Source of the DNA: Cornus controversa
Lineage: Eukaryota; Streptophyta; Magnoliopsida; Cornales; Cornaceae
Assembly (NCBI GenBank): GCA_026545225.1
Contig: CM048849.1
Location: 54,889,836-54,953,835 of the forward strand
DNA: 64,000 bases
Reading direction: 5' to 3'
Under the pieces are notes generated by a model. The model was not told the DNA's origin. It did not search any database and saw nothing but the letters and a program-made list of their open reading frames with translations. A program made the translations under genes and the position numbers. Positions within the stretch are counted from its first letter, which is position 1, and every line of letters begins with the position of its first letter. Below are positions 1 to 45,959 of this stretch, one piece after another.

Positions 1-3000
1 CGCAGCTTAGTACTTGGAGGGGAAGGGGAGAACACATCAGAGAGAGAAGAGACCAAAAGGCTAGATGGGCAGAGGCGATGGCTTGCCTCTTCCCGCTGGG
101 CTGCTGCTGCCCAGTTTGCCCTTGCTGTTAGCCTCACTTCGTCACAGAATGACCTTGTGCGGTTGGAAATTGAAGACGAGAACAATATTCTCAAGAAAAC
201 AAAGGATGCTATTATAACTCTGCAAGGAGTTTTGGAAGGGAAGCATGACAAAGTTATTGAAGAGACTCTTGATCAGTACCAGGTCACCGGAGATGGATGG
301 TGGTCAGCTCTTTACAGAATGGTTGAAGGTATAAATTGCATATCCTAGTTTCAGTACATTAATTTGTGTGTGCATGTGATGGTGGCCTTCAGTTCTTTCT
401 CTCTTCTTTTTATTTTTAGTTTTTTATATCGAATAGTCTCAATACTCAATTTTATATTCTGCAGTTTTTGGCCATTCCTATTTATTTGATGCAGTTTTTT
501 GCTTACAAAAAATGTGTGAAAGAGTACTTGTAATGAGCTGCATGAGCACCTCATAGAAAAGAGACCAAGAATTCAAATAGGGTCTTTTGTGGGCTTCTTT
601 AGCAGCAGTCATTAATTTCACTTGAATTGTGTAATTGTAACCTATGTCAATACCAGACAGAGGTCATGTATTTATATTAATGAGAAAATTCACCAGGAGG
701 ACCAAATTACCCTTAATGGTCAATTAAGACATAAAAAATGCATAATAAAGTGCAAAAATAAAGAAATAAATGACGACATTCCAACACTCCCCCTCAAGCT
801 GGCGCGTAGATATCAACCAAGTCGAGATTACCAATAGAAGTGCGAAGAAGAGAAGGACTAACAGGTTTGGGAAGAAAATCTGCAACCTCTTCTCCTAAAG
901 AAACAAACAACGGAGTGATGAACCCATAACATACCTTCTCTCTCAGAAAATAAACATCTATCTCAACGTGCTTTGTCCTCTCACGAAGGACCGAATCAGA
1001 AGCAAGTTGAATAGCCGACTTATTGTCATAATGCAGAATAGAAGAAGTCTTCTCAAGAAATCCCAACTCCCCAATAATAGAGCGAAGCCATATAATCTCA
1101 CAAGTACCCAATGTCATGGCTTTGTACTCTGCCTCTAAGGAGGAACGTGAAACAACAACTTGTTTTTTACTTTTCCTCCCACGAAAAGTACAAAAGCCAG
1201 TTGATGGAGATCCTGAGTCGGGTGGTCTACGCACTTACTATAGGCGTAGACGTAGAGGATGATTTTGATTTATTTTATTTTATATGTATTTTCCTTATTA
1301 ATTTAGGATTTTGTTTTCCTTTAGGGTTATTGTTTTGCCTATTTATATGGGTAGCTAATACATTGTGACGGCACTTTTGATGATTATTATTGAATACAAA
1401 GTTAATTGAGATTTTCCCTCTCCCTCTGTTCTTCTTCTTCTCTCTTCTTCTTCTCCTCTCTCTCCCATTCTTTCAAGCCTCCTGCATCAATTTTGGTATC
1501 AGAGCGAAGATCCATAGTACTTTTGTTAGCATCTACTGTTCACAGCAATAGCAACCCTACTGTTCAGACCCCTAAACAAACCCTAACCTTGCACCCTAAA
1601 CCTACTGATCTGAAAACCCTAACAGCCGCCCTAAACCTACTGTTCATCCATCTGAAAACCCTAGCAGCTGCCCTAAAGCCACCGTTATCCATCTGAAAAC
1701 CCTAGCAGCCGCCTTACATCATATTCCTCACACCTAATCCCTAACCCTGCATCATCTTCAACCCAAACACAAAACCAAACCCTAGTTGATACTACCACTA
1801 TCTACAATAGAACCCAATCTTAGCTGTAACACCCAAAATCCAAAAATCCAATCGTTGGCAACCCAATCACTAGTCACAAACACTATAGCCAAAACCCATC
1901 CGGTGTCAGCCTATCCTAAAACCCATAGAACACCAACACAGAACCCTTGCCATCAGTCCCTTGCTGCCGTCGTCTTTAGTTTTCGTCAAAAGCTGCAATT
2001 ACCATCGAGTTCTTACCTCATCATTGTCAGATTACCTGTTAGTCTTCATCAACTGTAGTGTTTTCGTCGTCGAAATCTGAATCCATCGTCGATCAAGCAA
2101 CAGAGAATAGAACATCTCGCCGGAATCGCGCAATCCTCTTGTTGTTCTTCTCGGTGGATTCTGATCATCACGTCGTCGTTGGTGACTCCGATCAAGTCTG
2201 CTGCTCTTGCCATCGTCACTGAAAGGTCATGGATCGAGCCCAAGCTTTGATTTGCTGTTCGTTAGGAAGACTGCAGAACCTTTATATATACTAAAGGGCC
2301 AAATTTGGTCTGTTTGGCTACGGGTTCTAGACTATTCCAGTTCTGAACTGAACGAGTTCAGAGTTCTTTTGGAAACCAGTTCAGCAAAAAAAAAAAAACA
2401 GAATATCTATTTCAATTTCCCAGCTAGCCTATTTCTCTTGTGAACTACTTAGGGCTTCGGTTAAGGTATGTTTTCTTCATTTAAAAATTGTTCTAATACT
2501 TTATTTCATTTGATTTAGTCTAGAAATTTGCATGGTCCAAGCTAAACGATGAACCTTTAGTTTCTTTAGTTGAACCTTTAATTTTCTTATCCATATATTC
2601 TCTTGCTAGCACAAAATCCACATTTATTTTTGTTATTATCTTATCCACCGTTGCTTTGTTATTAACACTTTGGCACCAAAATACCTATACTGTGTGCACG
2701 AACTTTTGCATAATTAATTTCTTTGAGTTTAAGTTCCTGATGAGCATCGTAGCAGTTAAAAATTTGAATTACTTAATTTAATTCTCTATTTGTGCATTTT
2801 AATTTAGCATTTTACATTAAGATTTTAGTAAGGGCACAAATCCCAACAAGATAAGGATTGGATTTCATCACCAATTCCTTGCCCACCTAGGTTAAACATC
2901 TCCCTGCATTTGTATAACCCAAGCCAAATTTAGATAATTTAAAAAATCAATTAAATGTTGGCCATAGGGTACACGAAGCTCGTAGGACCCTCTTGGAAGG

Positions 3001-6000
3001 AGTTGACTCTTGGTAACCCCAGCGAGCATCTTCCAATTTCACATGTTTGGGAAAGTTCTATCTAAGGAGATTGGTTTTTAAGTGGGACCGTTGTGACCCT
3101 TCCATTCTTTCCAGGAAATTTTCCTGCTTGTGTTGTTGGTCGATCTTAATTGGTAATCCTCTAGTTACTCTGAAATGGAGTAGGAGCTCTTTTATTAGGA
3201 GAGAACTATTTTGGAACTAATCCTAATATTTCTCTACAAAATTTGAAAAAAAAAAAAAATCCCTTGCATTTAACTAATTTAAAGTCAAATATCAGCATAC
3301 CTCCCACAACCTTTACCCTGTCTAGTCCTTCCCATTAGTTCACCATGACCATTGGAGACCTATATAACTTCCAAACTTCAATAGAGGAGTGAGTTCAGAA
3401 CATGGAACAGAACATAACTGGTTTAACAGACTCAATGGCTTGACTAAGTGAAGAGGTGGTTAAGCTGACCACTTCCATAAGTAAGCGTCCTGTTGATAAA
3501 CATAAGGCTGATACATCAGTGTCACTAAACATAAGACAAATCTTAATGATAATCCAACTGAGTATTCAAATCCTCGTTGTGGTCTTCTCCATATGCCCGA
3601 GGCTACTCGAGCCCCTCAGCAAAGGAATCCTAGTTTTAGAGAGAGCCGAGTTCCGAATGCTAGGAGACCTCTACCACATGATCACCATCGAGTTATAAAT
3701 CGTAGGTTTTCACCGAAATACTTTGAGGACTTAGATGAGTTTGAACCAGAACCTAGGGATGATCACGAGGATCATCAGAGACCTTTTAGACCCCAAGGTA
3801 GATACCAAGATAGCGTCAACATCATCATTTCCCTCAGAGGAATTACCATGAGGCTAGGTACCATCCTAATGGGTCGGGAGATATTACCAAAAAAGTTAAA
3901 GTTGATGCTCCTAGTTATGATGGTAGGTTGGATCCTAATGCATTTCTTGATTGGTTAGATGACATGGAAGACTATTTTGAGTGGTATGATATGTCAGAAC
4001 TCATAGAATGAGATTTGCTAAGATAAAATTAGTGGGCTCTACCAAGAGGTATTGGCAAGGAGTTCAAAGAAAGCTAGAGCATTTAGGTGATGAACCTATT
4101 TCATTGTGGGCTGAAATGAAACAGAAATTGAAAGAGAAATATCTTCCCACCTATCATAGGAGACAATTGTTAGACCAGTTGATGAATTTGAGACAGATGT
4201 TTTATAGCGTGACTGAATACTTGTCTCGTTTTGAGGAACTCATGATGAGGTGTGATGTAAATGAAGAGCCATGGGTCACAGTAGCTAAATTTATCAATGG
4301 ATTGAAAACTGAGATTTAGAGAGAAGTCAATTTGTATGTGCCTGACACGTTGGAAGAAGCTTATAAAAAAGCTTTAGAGATTGAGAAATATTATAAGCTT
4401 CCTAATCTTAAGCGAATGGCTTCTCAAGCTGGTGTATCCCAACAAACTAAATCAGTTTCCTTCGAGAGATCTCGTGGGACTGTACAATCTGGGACACCTA
4501 CCTCTAGAGGTAGCAACAACCCCAACCAGAGAGCTAATACTTTTAAGGAAAATGCGTCTAGTTCTCGAACCGATATATCCTCTATAGAGTGTTTCCATTG
4601 TCCCAGTAAAGGTCATCATGCTTCACGTTGTCCTCATCGTACCTTGACCTTAGACACTGAGTCAAATGAAGTTGTTGGGGAGGAAGATCTTAGTATTGTC
4701 GAAGCTGTAGAAAATCCCATAGAAAATAAGAAAATTAACTACTCTTATGGGAAAGGAGGATTGGAAATGTACCAGTATCTTCCATACATATCTAAGATTT
4801 GGGGATAAGGTTTGCAAGATTGTCATTGACGGAGGAAGTTCAATGAATGTAGTCTCAAAATTAGGTGTCGCTAGGATGAAGCTTCAACCTGAACCACACC
4901 CACAACCTTGTAGGGTAGCATGGGTAAATAAGACTTTCTTGTCAATTTCAGAGAGGTGTTTAGTTCCTATCCAAATGGGCGAATACTCGGATAAGATTTG
5001 GTGTGATGTCTTACCCATAGACGTAGCCCATATACTTCTTGGTCGCCCCTGACTTTATGATTTGGATGTTACTAATCATGGTAGAGATAATACCTATGTG
5101 TTCAAATATAAAGGCCGAACTATCATGCTTACACCCACAAAGCCAATTGAGAGAGATAGTAAGTCCAAACATAGGTCACCATCTCAATCCAATGAGAAGA
5201 AACACCTCCACCTTCTAACCAAAAAGGAATTTGAAATAGAAGGAAAAGAATCAGGCATTATACTAGCACTTGTTGCTAAGGAAGTGTTTCAAGAACCTTC
5301 AAATGAAGAGGTAGATTCTCCTCCTGTGGAAATCACTAAACTGTTGCAAGAATTTCAAGATGTGACACCGGAGGAATTACTTGATGAATTACCTCCCATG
5401 AGGAATATTCAACATGCAATTGATTTAGTCCCAGGGTCCAGTTACCTAATCTACCTCACTATAGAATGAATCCTAAAGAACGTGTCGAATTGCAACGACA
5501 AGTTGATGGACTTTTGCATAAAGGCTTTATTAGAGAGAGCCTTTGTCCATGTGTTGTGCCCGCTCTTTTAACTCCTAAGAAAGATGGTTTTTGGAGGATT
5601 GAGTAACTGTGTCGTAACTTTCTATGAGGGTATGTTTGAGCTCATCAAATCAGATAATGTTGTATTCACTTCAACAATTTTCCCGTCAGACATTGCTCAC
5701 CATATCAACAATGATAAACCAACAATTATGGACTAATGAAACAACTAAATCAGCCCGCAAATAAATAATAAATAGGATAACCAAATCAGCCCACAAAAGC
5801 TATCAATTGGCCATTAATTGCATACAAAACAATGAAGAAAACGCCTTCAAATACTCAGAAAGCAGCCGCTGCTCGAACGATTAAAAAATCTGTATCAACA
5901 ATCTACCACATCACAAGTAGAAAATAAGAGTCCCTTTATTCAAGGGAAATCAATCCAGAAATTGAAGGAAAAAACTCAAAAAATCTGTCCTAAAATAGCT

Positions 6001-6912
6001 TTATTGCTAAAAAAGCCCTAGAAGGGAAAAAGGGGCTGCCCGCACCAGGTGCTGCGCACCATAGGGTTTGATCACCTAGGGTGTGTGAGGCAGGTGGCAG
6101 TGGCGGTGGTGAGGTTTTATAGTTTTTGCAATAAAAGGCAGAGAGATGTCAGAGAACAAAAGAAAGATAGGGTTTTAGCGTGGTCCAGCTCTGATACCAA
6201 TTAGAATTGTATAATTGTAACCTATGTCAATACCAGACAGAGGTCATGTATTTATATTAATGAGAAAAATCACCGGAAGGACCAAATTACTCTTAATGGT
6301 CAATTGCATCAATTTAGACATAAAGAAGGCATAATAAAGTGCAAAAATAAAGAGATAAATGACGGACGACATTCCAACAGTTTCTCTAATTAATGCAGCC
6401 AGAAGAAATAAAATAATAATTACTTATTGTACAAACATGTTCATACACAGGTAAAAGAAAAAAAATTGAAAAAAAAATGAAACAAAGAAGGCCCTATCAG
6501 AAGATGTCCGACTTTTCAATAATAATATTCCTATTCTTAGTTGTTCTTTTTATAGAATACTAGGATTTTTTTTGGTCAGTCTTGCGCGCACACTACTTCT
6601 GGTAAATGTGAGATTGCTTCCAGTGTCTCACTCACAGAATCTGTTTGGGGCAATTTTGCTTTCCAGTGGTCTTTACCCACAGGATTGGCAAAAATTAGTG
6701 ACTTGTACAGAATTTTTTTTTCTCATATTTGTTTTGCATTTTGTTAAGAAATTGATGACTGAAGATTCTTTTTTTACGATTCTTCTTGATTCAAATCTAT
6801 TTATACTTTTTTTCCAGGTCTGGCAATGATGAGCAGGTTGGCTCGAAACAGGCTTCATCGATCAGAATATGGATTCGAAGTCACAACGATTGACTGGGAC
6901 CACATTGAGTAG
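1..6912 (+). CDS. ABCC2-like: ABC transporter C family (MRP-type), 3' end only (gene A)
   Basis: Two coding exons are present: 1-328 (frame opens at base 1, ends in phase 1) and 6818-6912 (TAG stop at 6910-6912). Both splice sites are canonical (GAAG|GTATAA and TTCCAG|GT). The 139 residues are the C-terminal tail of a plant ABCC1/ABCC2 exporter, after the second nucleotide-binding domain. Family landmarks are [45 protein letters not shown] and the final [13 protein letters not shown]. The transporter core lies upstream of the window. The splice position and phase match the last intron of gene B, so A and B are tandem duplicates. A's tail keeps the SRLARNR motif I recall from Arabidopsis and grape proteins, while B has lost it, so A looks like the more conserved copy. 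The family pumps glutathione conjugates and phytochelatin complexes into the vacuole; that role is inferred from family only. The gene is cut by the window edge, and I see no break in the visible part. Confidence 0.9.
794..1215 (-). pseudogene. Copia pol remnant, RNase H C-terminal region
   Basis: The minus strand encodes the end of a Copia polyprotein. Recognisable pieces are [26 protein letters not shown], the DNKSAIQLA motif around a conserved aspartate, and [17 protein letters not shown]. About eight residues usually found between GFCTF and SKKQ (the LGGNLVSW-like stretch) are missing, and reverse transcriptase and integrase are absent. It ends next to the polypurine tract at 787-794, so this is the true 3' end of the element's coding region. 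It is a decayed fragment and cannot support transposition. Confidence 0.8.
1605..1712 (+). repeat. Three tandem repeats with telobox-like words in the Gypsy leader
   Basis: About three imperfect units of roughly 45 bp each contain ATCTGAAAACCCTA followed by GC(A/C)GC(C/T)GCCCTAAA. The core AAACCCTA is the plant telobox word. The array lies in the 5' leader of the Gypsy fragment and is not a telomere: units are long, imperfect and few. Confidence 0.6.
3593..4808 (+). pseudogene. Gypsy gag remnant with zinc knuckle
   Basis: Three overlapping or adjacent frames (3593-3958, 4008-4319, 4332-4808) give a decayed retrotransposon capsid protein. The central part reads like a Gypsy gag core ([48 protein letters not shown]). 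A CCHC zinc knuckle of form CX2CX4HX4C ([14 protein letters not shown]) is encoded near 4588-4632. Stops and frame changes near 3960, 4010 and 4318 break the reading frame. This is a chromovirus-like gag layout, and it is non-functional. Confidence 0.75.
4790..5604 (+). pseudogene. Gypsy protease and start of reverse transcriptase, degraded
   Basis: The frame from about 4790 encodes an aspartic-protease-like segment. The catalytic site reads [10 protein letters not shown] where functional copies have a D-S/T-G triad, so the active motif is altered. It continues through HILLGRP to an in-frame stop at about 5050. Downstream, [20 protein letters not shown] is the standard entry into Gypsy reverse transcriptase, followed by a frameshift and then [12 protein letters not shown] and [10 protein letters not shown]. 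The sequence leaves the family at about 5604. Confidence 0.75.
5605..6202. other. Probable 5' internal region of the minus-strand Copia element
   Basis: No recognisable protein. The stretch joins the Gypsy remnant to the Copia primer-binding site (6190-6200). By position it should be the leader and early gag of the minus-strand Copia element. I see no conserved gag motif in it. Confidence 0.4.
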
Positions 6913-7259
6913 AGAACAGTATGTTTCTGGTCCGCACATTTAGACAGTGAAATGCAAGTTACTTAAAATTACCCTTTCAATGGATTTAGATAGGCAGCTC
7001 TACCCGGATTTTGTATATTAATGTCTGCTTCTGCAGTAAGTTTGGGAAGTTTTTTCTGAATTAAAAGTTGCTCAACTCAGAGCTCTCTGCATGACTGGAT
7101 TATGTTTTCACACACAGTAGCTTGATATTGGTATCATTAGACTTTCTTGTGATGTAGCTTTCGAAGTTTTATTCACAAGTATAATATAGTCAAAATGTGA
7201 CAATCTCAAGTAAATTTTGGCATACGAGTGGATCGAGTTGAGTGGAGAGACGATGATCG
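6913..7259 (+). other. Probable 3' UTR and downstream region of gene A
   Basis: Follows the TAG stop of gene A. AT-rich with T-runs; there is no AATAAA in the first 250 bp, so the cleavage site cannot be placed by eye. Confidence 0.4.
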
Positions 7260-7264
7260 TGTAT

Positions 7265-7299
<35 letters not shown>

Positions 7300-7328
7300 G
7301 CGAGAGGGAGAAGGAGAAGGAGAAGGAG
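7260..7328. repeat. Compound microsatellite (GT)n-(GA)n-(GAGAAG)n
   Basis: A TGTGTG run passes directly into a GA run and then repeats of GAGAAG/AAGGAG. Confidence 0.9.
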
Positions 7329-7544
7329 AGGACTAATGGCTAGTAAAGTTATATCAATTAAATGACATGGTGTCATTGTTACATTTAATATTTAATCATA
7401 AATTTGATCCTAGATTGCAAATTAATTTTCATGGGAAAGTTGATGTAGATGAATTTGGTGCTGCGTAAACCCGATCAGAGAGAATGAAAAAAAAAAGATT
7501 ATTTCTTAATGTGTACTGTATTAAAAAAGATAATTTTTTTAGGG

Positions 7545-7680
7545 TGGATTTTGACCCAACGGTAAAATTGTTACATTGTGACTTGAAGGTGACGAGGTTG
7601 AAAATAGAAACAATCTTTTCATACGGAGGTATGATTGTTCTCTGGGTCTTACAGTAACAAGAGCCATTTTTTTTTTTTTT
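7545..7680 (+). mobile_element. Degenerate Au-type SINE
   Basis: The order of words matches the Au SINE family of flowering plants. A tRNA-like A box lies in GACCCAACGGTAAAATTG. It is followed by ACATTGTGACTTGAAGGTGA and a B-box-like GAGGTTGAAAATAG, then AACAATCTTTTC, a GGTATGATTG block and a GGGTCTTACA-like end. It is diverged (the B box no longer reads GGTTCAAG), so an old, inactive copy in the A-B spacer. Confidence 0.6.
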
Positions 7681-7699
7681 CTGTTGAAACAAACATTCG

Positions 7700-9140
7700 T
7701 ACTCTTTTAATCAATGAAGTGATTTCATTAGTAATCATGTTATGAATTGGGAATGATTTTAGGCAATATCTGGTACAAATCGTTGTACTGTCTTGCCCTT
7801 TGGCCATTTGTGTCGTGATCTGCATTTATAATTTATAATTGACATGAAAATTTCTGGTACAAATTGTCTTTCCCTTTGACCATTTTTGTCGTGATTTGTA
7901 TTTATTATTCATAATTGACATGATAAGTTTATTAATATGTATGCAAAATTTCATTATAGTCATAATTGCGTTATGTGAAGTGCTAAAATAGAGATTGGAA
8001 ACAAATATAATATTTGGTGTTATTTAACATGAGTAAATACTTTTGAACTCAAATTTAGTATTGGCGTGGTTGTTCTAACTTTAGTTGAAGCCCATATATG
8101 GGTGTTGTAGATTTTATGGGTTTGATTGAACTCGAGTCAAACACTTTTCATTGTGATCGAGCTTGTTTCCTTTAGTTATTGCAAGCTCAAATTCATGTTC
8201 TTTCTTTCTTTTAGGACAAAATTTGAGTTTGCAATAAGATTGATAAGATAAAATTTAATTATAAATCCAAACAAAATTTAAGGAAGGAGACATGTTCATG
8301 AATCACAATTTTCTGTTCATTAATATGTTGCAAGTGTAACTTTTTTGACTTAAAAAAGCAAACTTACTCTCTCTTGTTTTTTAATCGAGGTTTTATAAAA
8401 ATAACCCAAGTCATCTTTTTAATTTATTTTTATTTTTATTTTTTCAGCAACGTAAAGACACGAGTAATAGGACTAACAATCAATTAGCCCAATCTATCAA
8501 GAAGCAGTGGAAATGTCAACCTGAACTACAGCAGACAGAAATATCAAACAAGATTCCCATTGTTATCAAAAAAAAAAAAAAGAAATATTCGAAAAAAGTA
8601 GATTTGTTCTCTCCAAATTTCGACCACAAGTTCTGATCTTTCTTATTTCACTCGCTATAATTCCAGTTGATCATGAGAGTATCCTTGGAATCCTATCATC
8701 CTAGAGAGAGAGAACACACGTCCGTGTCCTACAATTCCCACTAGAATTTAGCCTTAAAAGTCAATAATTTTTTCCCCAGACAAAACTCTCTCAATAATTA
8801 CAATCTTGAGGAGTGCTTGGGGGCAGACTCTCACTCTCTCTCTCATTTTTCCTTAGCTTTATATTAAATATTACAATTAATATTATTGTGAAAGTGAAGG
8901 ATATTACTCTCACTTTCACACTAATGGTAACATTTTACAAAAAGTGATTTGTCTATTTAGGATAAATTACAAAAAAATAAAACTCTATTGTCTATTTTTC
9001 ATTGGCAAAAACTCCATCATGAGGAGGATTATTGTGACGAAAATGTTCCCCTCCAAACATAGAAAATTAAAAAAAAAAAATGCAATGGACAAGAAAAAAT
9101 ATAAGTGGACCAATCTCTTTACAATAAGAAAATATCATTA
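7700..9140. other. Intergenic AT-rich DNA, no gene seen
   Basis: No coding frame with family similarity. A short imperfect inverted repeat built on ATTACTCTCACTTTCACA occurs around 8880-8920, and there are several homopolymer runs. Small open frames here are AT-rich and unsupported. Confidence 0.6.
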
Positions 9141-9149
9141 AATCATATA

Positions 9150-10112
9150 TTTTTTTTCTTTGAATGACAATGCTATCAATTTTCAATAATATCATTAATT
9201 CATACATTTTGATAAATATTTTCATATTAATTTCTAAATTTCTCAAAATTTATCTTTTATAATTGTATATTTTTTACAATTTATTAAATATTTATGTTCA
9301 TTTTTTATTTTCTCTAAATAAATTTTATTTTTCCTCTAATATTGTAATTCATTGAGCAATTTTAGTTGGATACGCTTCAAACAATATGGTATGGCTAAAC
9401 TTAGACATTACGGAAGTTCATCGACGAGAAGTTTAGTTGTAATCAAGACAAGGACAACACTTATCTTTCTTAATCTAATAAGAAACCATTAGTCTTCCAA
9501 TATAACATGAATATTAAACACTATAAATATAACCACTCATCTCTCAAAAAAGGTATGCCACAAATCCAAAATAGACAATTATTTCTAGTCTCTTCATTTT
9601 CTTCTTCTATTGAGAATATTTTATAACTTGATCGTCCGAGCCTTCTAGGTGGTGCCAAACAGGAGTGTTGTTTTCTTTATACATCATCACTGGTATTGTT
9701 TTTTACTTGAGAAAAAATATTTAATAATTTCTTAGAGAAAAATAAATAAAATTTATGTTCACGGCTTCAAATAAATAAACAAAAATTATAAAGGAATGTC
9801 AAAAAGTAAGAGATAAAAACTATAAAATTTATCTTACTGCATCAAATAAATAAATAAAAATTATAAAGGAAAGTCAAAAAGTGATAGATAAAAATTATAA
9901 TAAAAATTGTAAGAGATAAAATGATAAAATAATAACAGAGAAATGAAATTACTCGCAAATCACATGATCCTCATATTATATACAATTATTGCAAAAAATA
10001 TATAATTACAACTTATAAAGAATAAAATTTGACTAAAACATACAATTTTTTATTTATAAAAATGTATGAATTAATGATATTATTGAAATTGATTGCATCT
10101 TTGAAATAAAAG
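9150..10112. repeat. Foldback-like element with inverted arms of about 65 bp
   Basis: The left arm at about 9152-9218 (containing AATAATATCATTAATTCATA) is the reverse complement of the right arm at about 10050-10111, with few mismatches. Weaker inverted similarity continues inward for perhaps 100 bp (ATAATTGTATATTTTTTACA against ATTATATATTTTTTGCAATA). No protein is encoded inside. The layout fits a non-autonomous foldback or MITE-like element about 0.96 kb long. I could not identify a target-site duplication. Confidence 0.55.
9766..9900 (+). repeat. Tandem repeat of about 76 bp, two units
   Basis: Two adjacent copies start at about 9767 and 9843 and share AAAAATTATAAAGGAA, GTCAAAAAGT and AGATAAAAA. 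They lie inside the foldback-like element. Confidence 0.7.
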
Positions 10113-10235
10113 GAGAAAAAGTAATAATAGTCTTCTTGTTTATACCCTCAAGTATGTAAAATATTACAAGTAAAATGAGCTCGCGGCTGTGACTTCTCTT
10201 TCAATCATTTGAAAAGGGTACCGAAGACCAACTTC

Positions 10236-10552
10236 TGCCTCTCTCTCTCTCTCACAGTACACCACAAATAATATATATTGAACTCTGCAGAAGCAGCCAA
10301 ATATATAGGCCGGTATAGCTGTTATATATACATTCTCATTCGTGTCTTTTTCTGTATTTATAGGGCTTCTTCGTAAGCCATGACGCTTGCAATGCCAACA
10401 CTGTCTGATTCCCTATGGACCCTTTTCTGTGTTCCCACTAGTGTTATACTTCTCTATCCTTTTATTGATTTTTCTATATATTTGAAGACAAAATATTGTC
10501 TTTTGACATTTGAGGCAGGTTTTCGAGCATGTCACTGTAAACAAACTAACAG
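10236..10552 (+). promoter_or_regulatory. Inferred core promoter and first 5' UTR exon of gene B
   Basis: TATA-like strings occur at 10323-10330 and 10355-10362 (TATTTATA), after a CT-rich tract at 10236-10252. A strong splice donor, ACA|GTAAGT, follows at 10551/10552. Together with the acceptor at 11028-11029 this suggests a non-coding first exon ending at 10551. The transcription start is inferred and would need transcript data. Confidence 0.4.
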
Positions 10553-11029
10553 TAAGTTCCACAGTCTCGGAGGTACTTGCTATTACTCTCACTCTTGTTT
10601 GGACATGTAATTCTTGTTGATATGTTCCAGAGAAAATTCTTCGTTTCCTGATTTTTTAGTACCCAAATGAGCATAACACCACCACCACTTGTCTTAGTTC
10701 AGTTGGCTTTGGCGCTTTCTTTTTTTTTGGAATAAAAAACAACATGAAAATTTATTTAGAATAGTTCTTCCTTGTATTCCTCCGTTTGTTGAAAATTAAA
10801 CCGTGTGTTAAGTGAATTTCGTTACCCTCTTCCTTTATTTCTCGGTTTTCCGAGAGGTCAGAGCATATTTTTCACAATGAAAACCAATGCCTGTTGCTTT
10901 AGTCATAGGTAGAGTTGGATTATGTTAAATTTTCGTTATAATGTTCAAATTTTATGAAACAGATGTGTATCTATTTACTTCGTTACACTGAATTAATGTA
11001 AGGATGAATATGGTTTGTTGTTGTTGCAG

Positions 11030-11182
11030 GAAGTGTCGCATGGGAGGATATAAGCACTAAGCAGCAGTGGCGTGTTAATGTGAGGGAAGGGTTGGACGGG
11101 CAGAACGCTTATCAATCACCTAAATTTTTTGAGACTTGAGTGTATATTTTGGTTTTGGTGGTGAATTGGGTGCGAAGTAAAG
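11030..11182 (+). other. 5' UTR exon segment of gene B
   Basis: A T-rich tract ending in TTGTTGTTGCAG gives a strong acceptor at 11028-11029. The segment to the start codon at 11183 has a TGA just upstream of the ATG frame and no family protein similarity, so it is leader. The 5' UTR intron is inferred to be 10552-11029. Confidence 0.5.
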
Positions 11183-45755
<34,573 letters not shown>

Positions 45756-45900
45756 AAAGCAGTTTGCTTCGATTTATCAAGCATTTAAACAGTGGGAACT
45801 GCTGATAAAAAAAATCCACATGTTAGTTTAGAAAAATCAACCCTGATAATGAATAAAATGTCTGATCATGTAGAAAATTTAAAGGATGATATTTTCCATG
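45756..45900 (+). terminator. 3' UTR of gene B with poly(A) signal
   Basis: Canonical AATAAA at 45852-45857, about 97 bp after the stop codon, followed by a T-rich region. Cleavage is expected 15-30 bp later. Confidence 0.55.
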
Positions 45901-45904
45901 AAAT

Positions 45905-45959
45905 TTGAAGGGTGTAAACCCCAAATAATTGGAAAAAGGCTTTGGTTGTTGTTGTTGTA
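45905..45959 (+). mobile_element. RTE LINE/SINE 3' tail with (TTG)n
   Basis: CCCCAAATAATTGG, AAAAAGGCTTTGG and four TTG units is the typical 3' end of RTE retroposons. It lies just past the gene B poly(A) signal. No body of an element is seen upstream, so it is strongly 5'-truncated. Confidence 0.6.

Larger units (their letters stand above)
1222..5604 (+). mobile_element. Truncated Ty3/Gypsy retrotransposon, 5' half, in last intron of gene A
   Basis: A plus-strand primer-binding site TTGGTATCAGAGCG lies at about 1493-1506. The upstream 1222-1490 region has an LTR-like TATTTATATGGG promoter and a CT-rich stretch, so it is probably the 5' LTR. An untranslated leader of about 1.9 kb follows, then gag, protease and the start of reverse transcriptase. 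Similarity stops near 5604 inside reverse transcriptase, just after a KKDGFWR motif. Most of RT, RNase H, integrase and the 3' LTR are missing. It sits inside the minus-strand Copia element, so it probably inserted there and was later deleted. Confidence 0.7.
623..6379 (-). mobile_element. Minus-strand Copia element with short LTRs, in last intron of gene A
   Basis: Two direct repeats of about 165-175 bp (623-786 and 6203-6379, borders good to a few bases) share nearly all their sequence, including the AACCTATGTCAATACCAGAC block. The right copy is preceded by CTCTGATACCA (6190-6200), the reverse complement of the initiator-Met tRNA primer-binding site TGGTATCAGAG. The left copy is followed by CTCCCCCT, the complement of a polypurine tract. 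The element therefore reads right to left, with its 5' LTR at 6203-6379. Between the LTRs only the RNase H end of Copia pol (794-1215) and about 600 bp next to the PBS look like its own sequence; the rest is Gypsy sequence. I could not find a convincing target-site duplication. Confidence 0.75.

Noticed and set aside
1605..1712. AAACCCTA words resembling a telomeric repeat
   Set aside because: Units are about 45 bp, imperfect and only three; they sit in a Gypsy leader, so not an interstitial telomere.
4790..5050. Possible host aspartic protease
   Set aside because: The context (zinc knuckle before it, reverse transcriptase entry after it) shows it is Gypsy pol, and the catalytic triad is altered.
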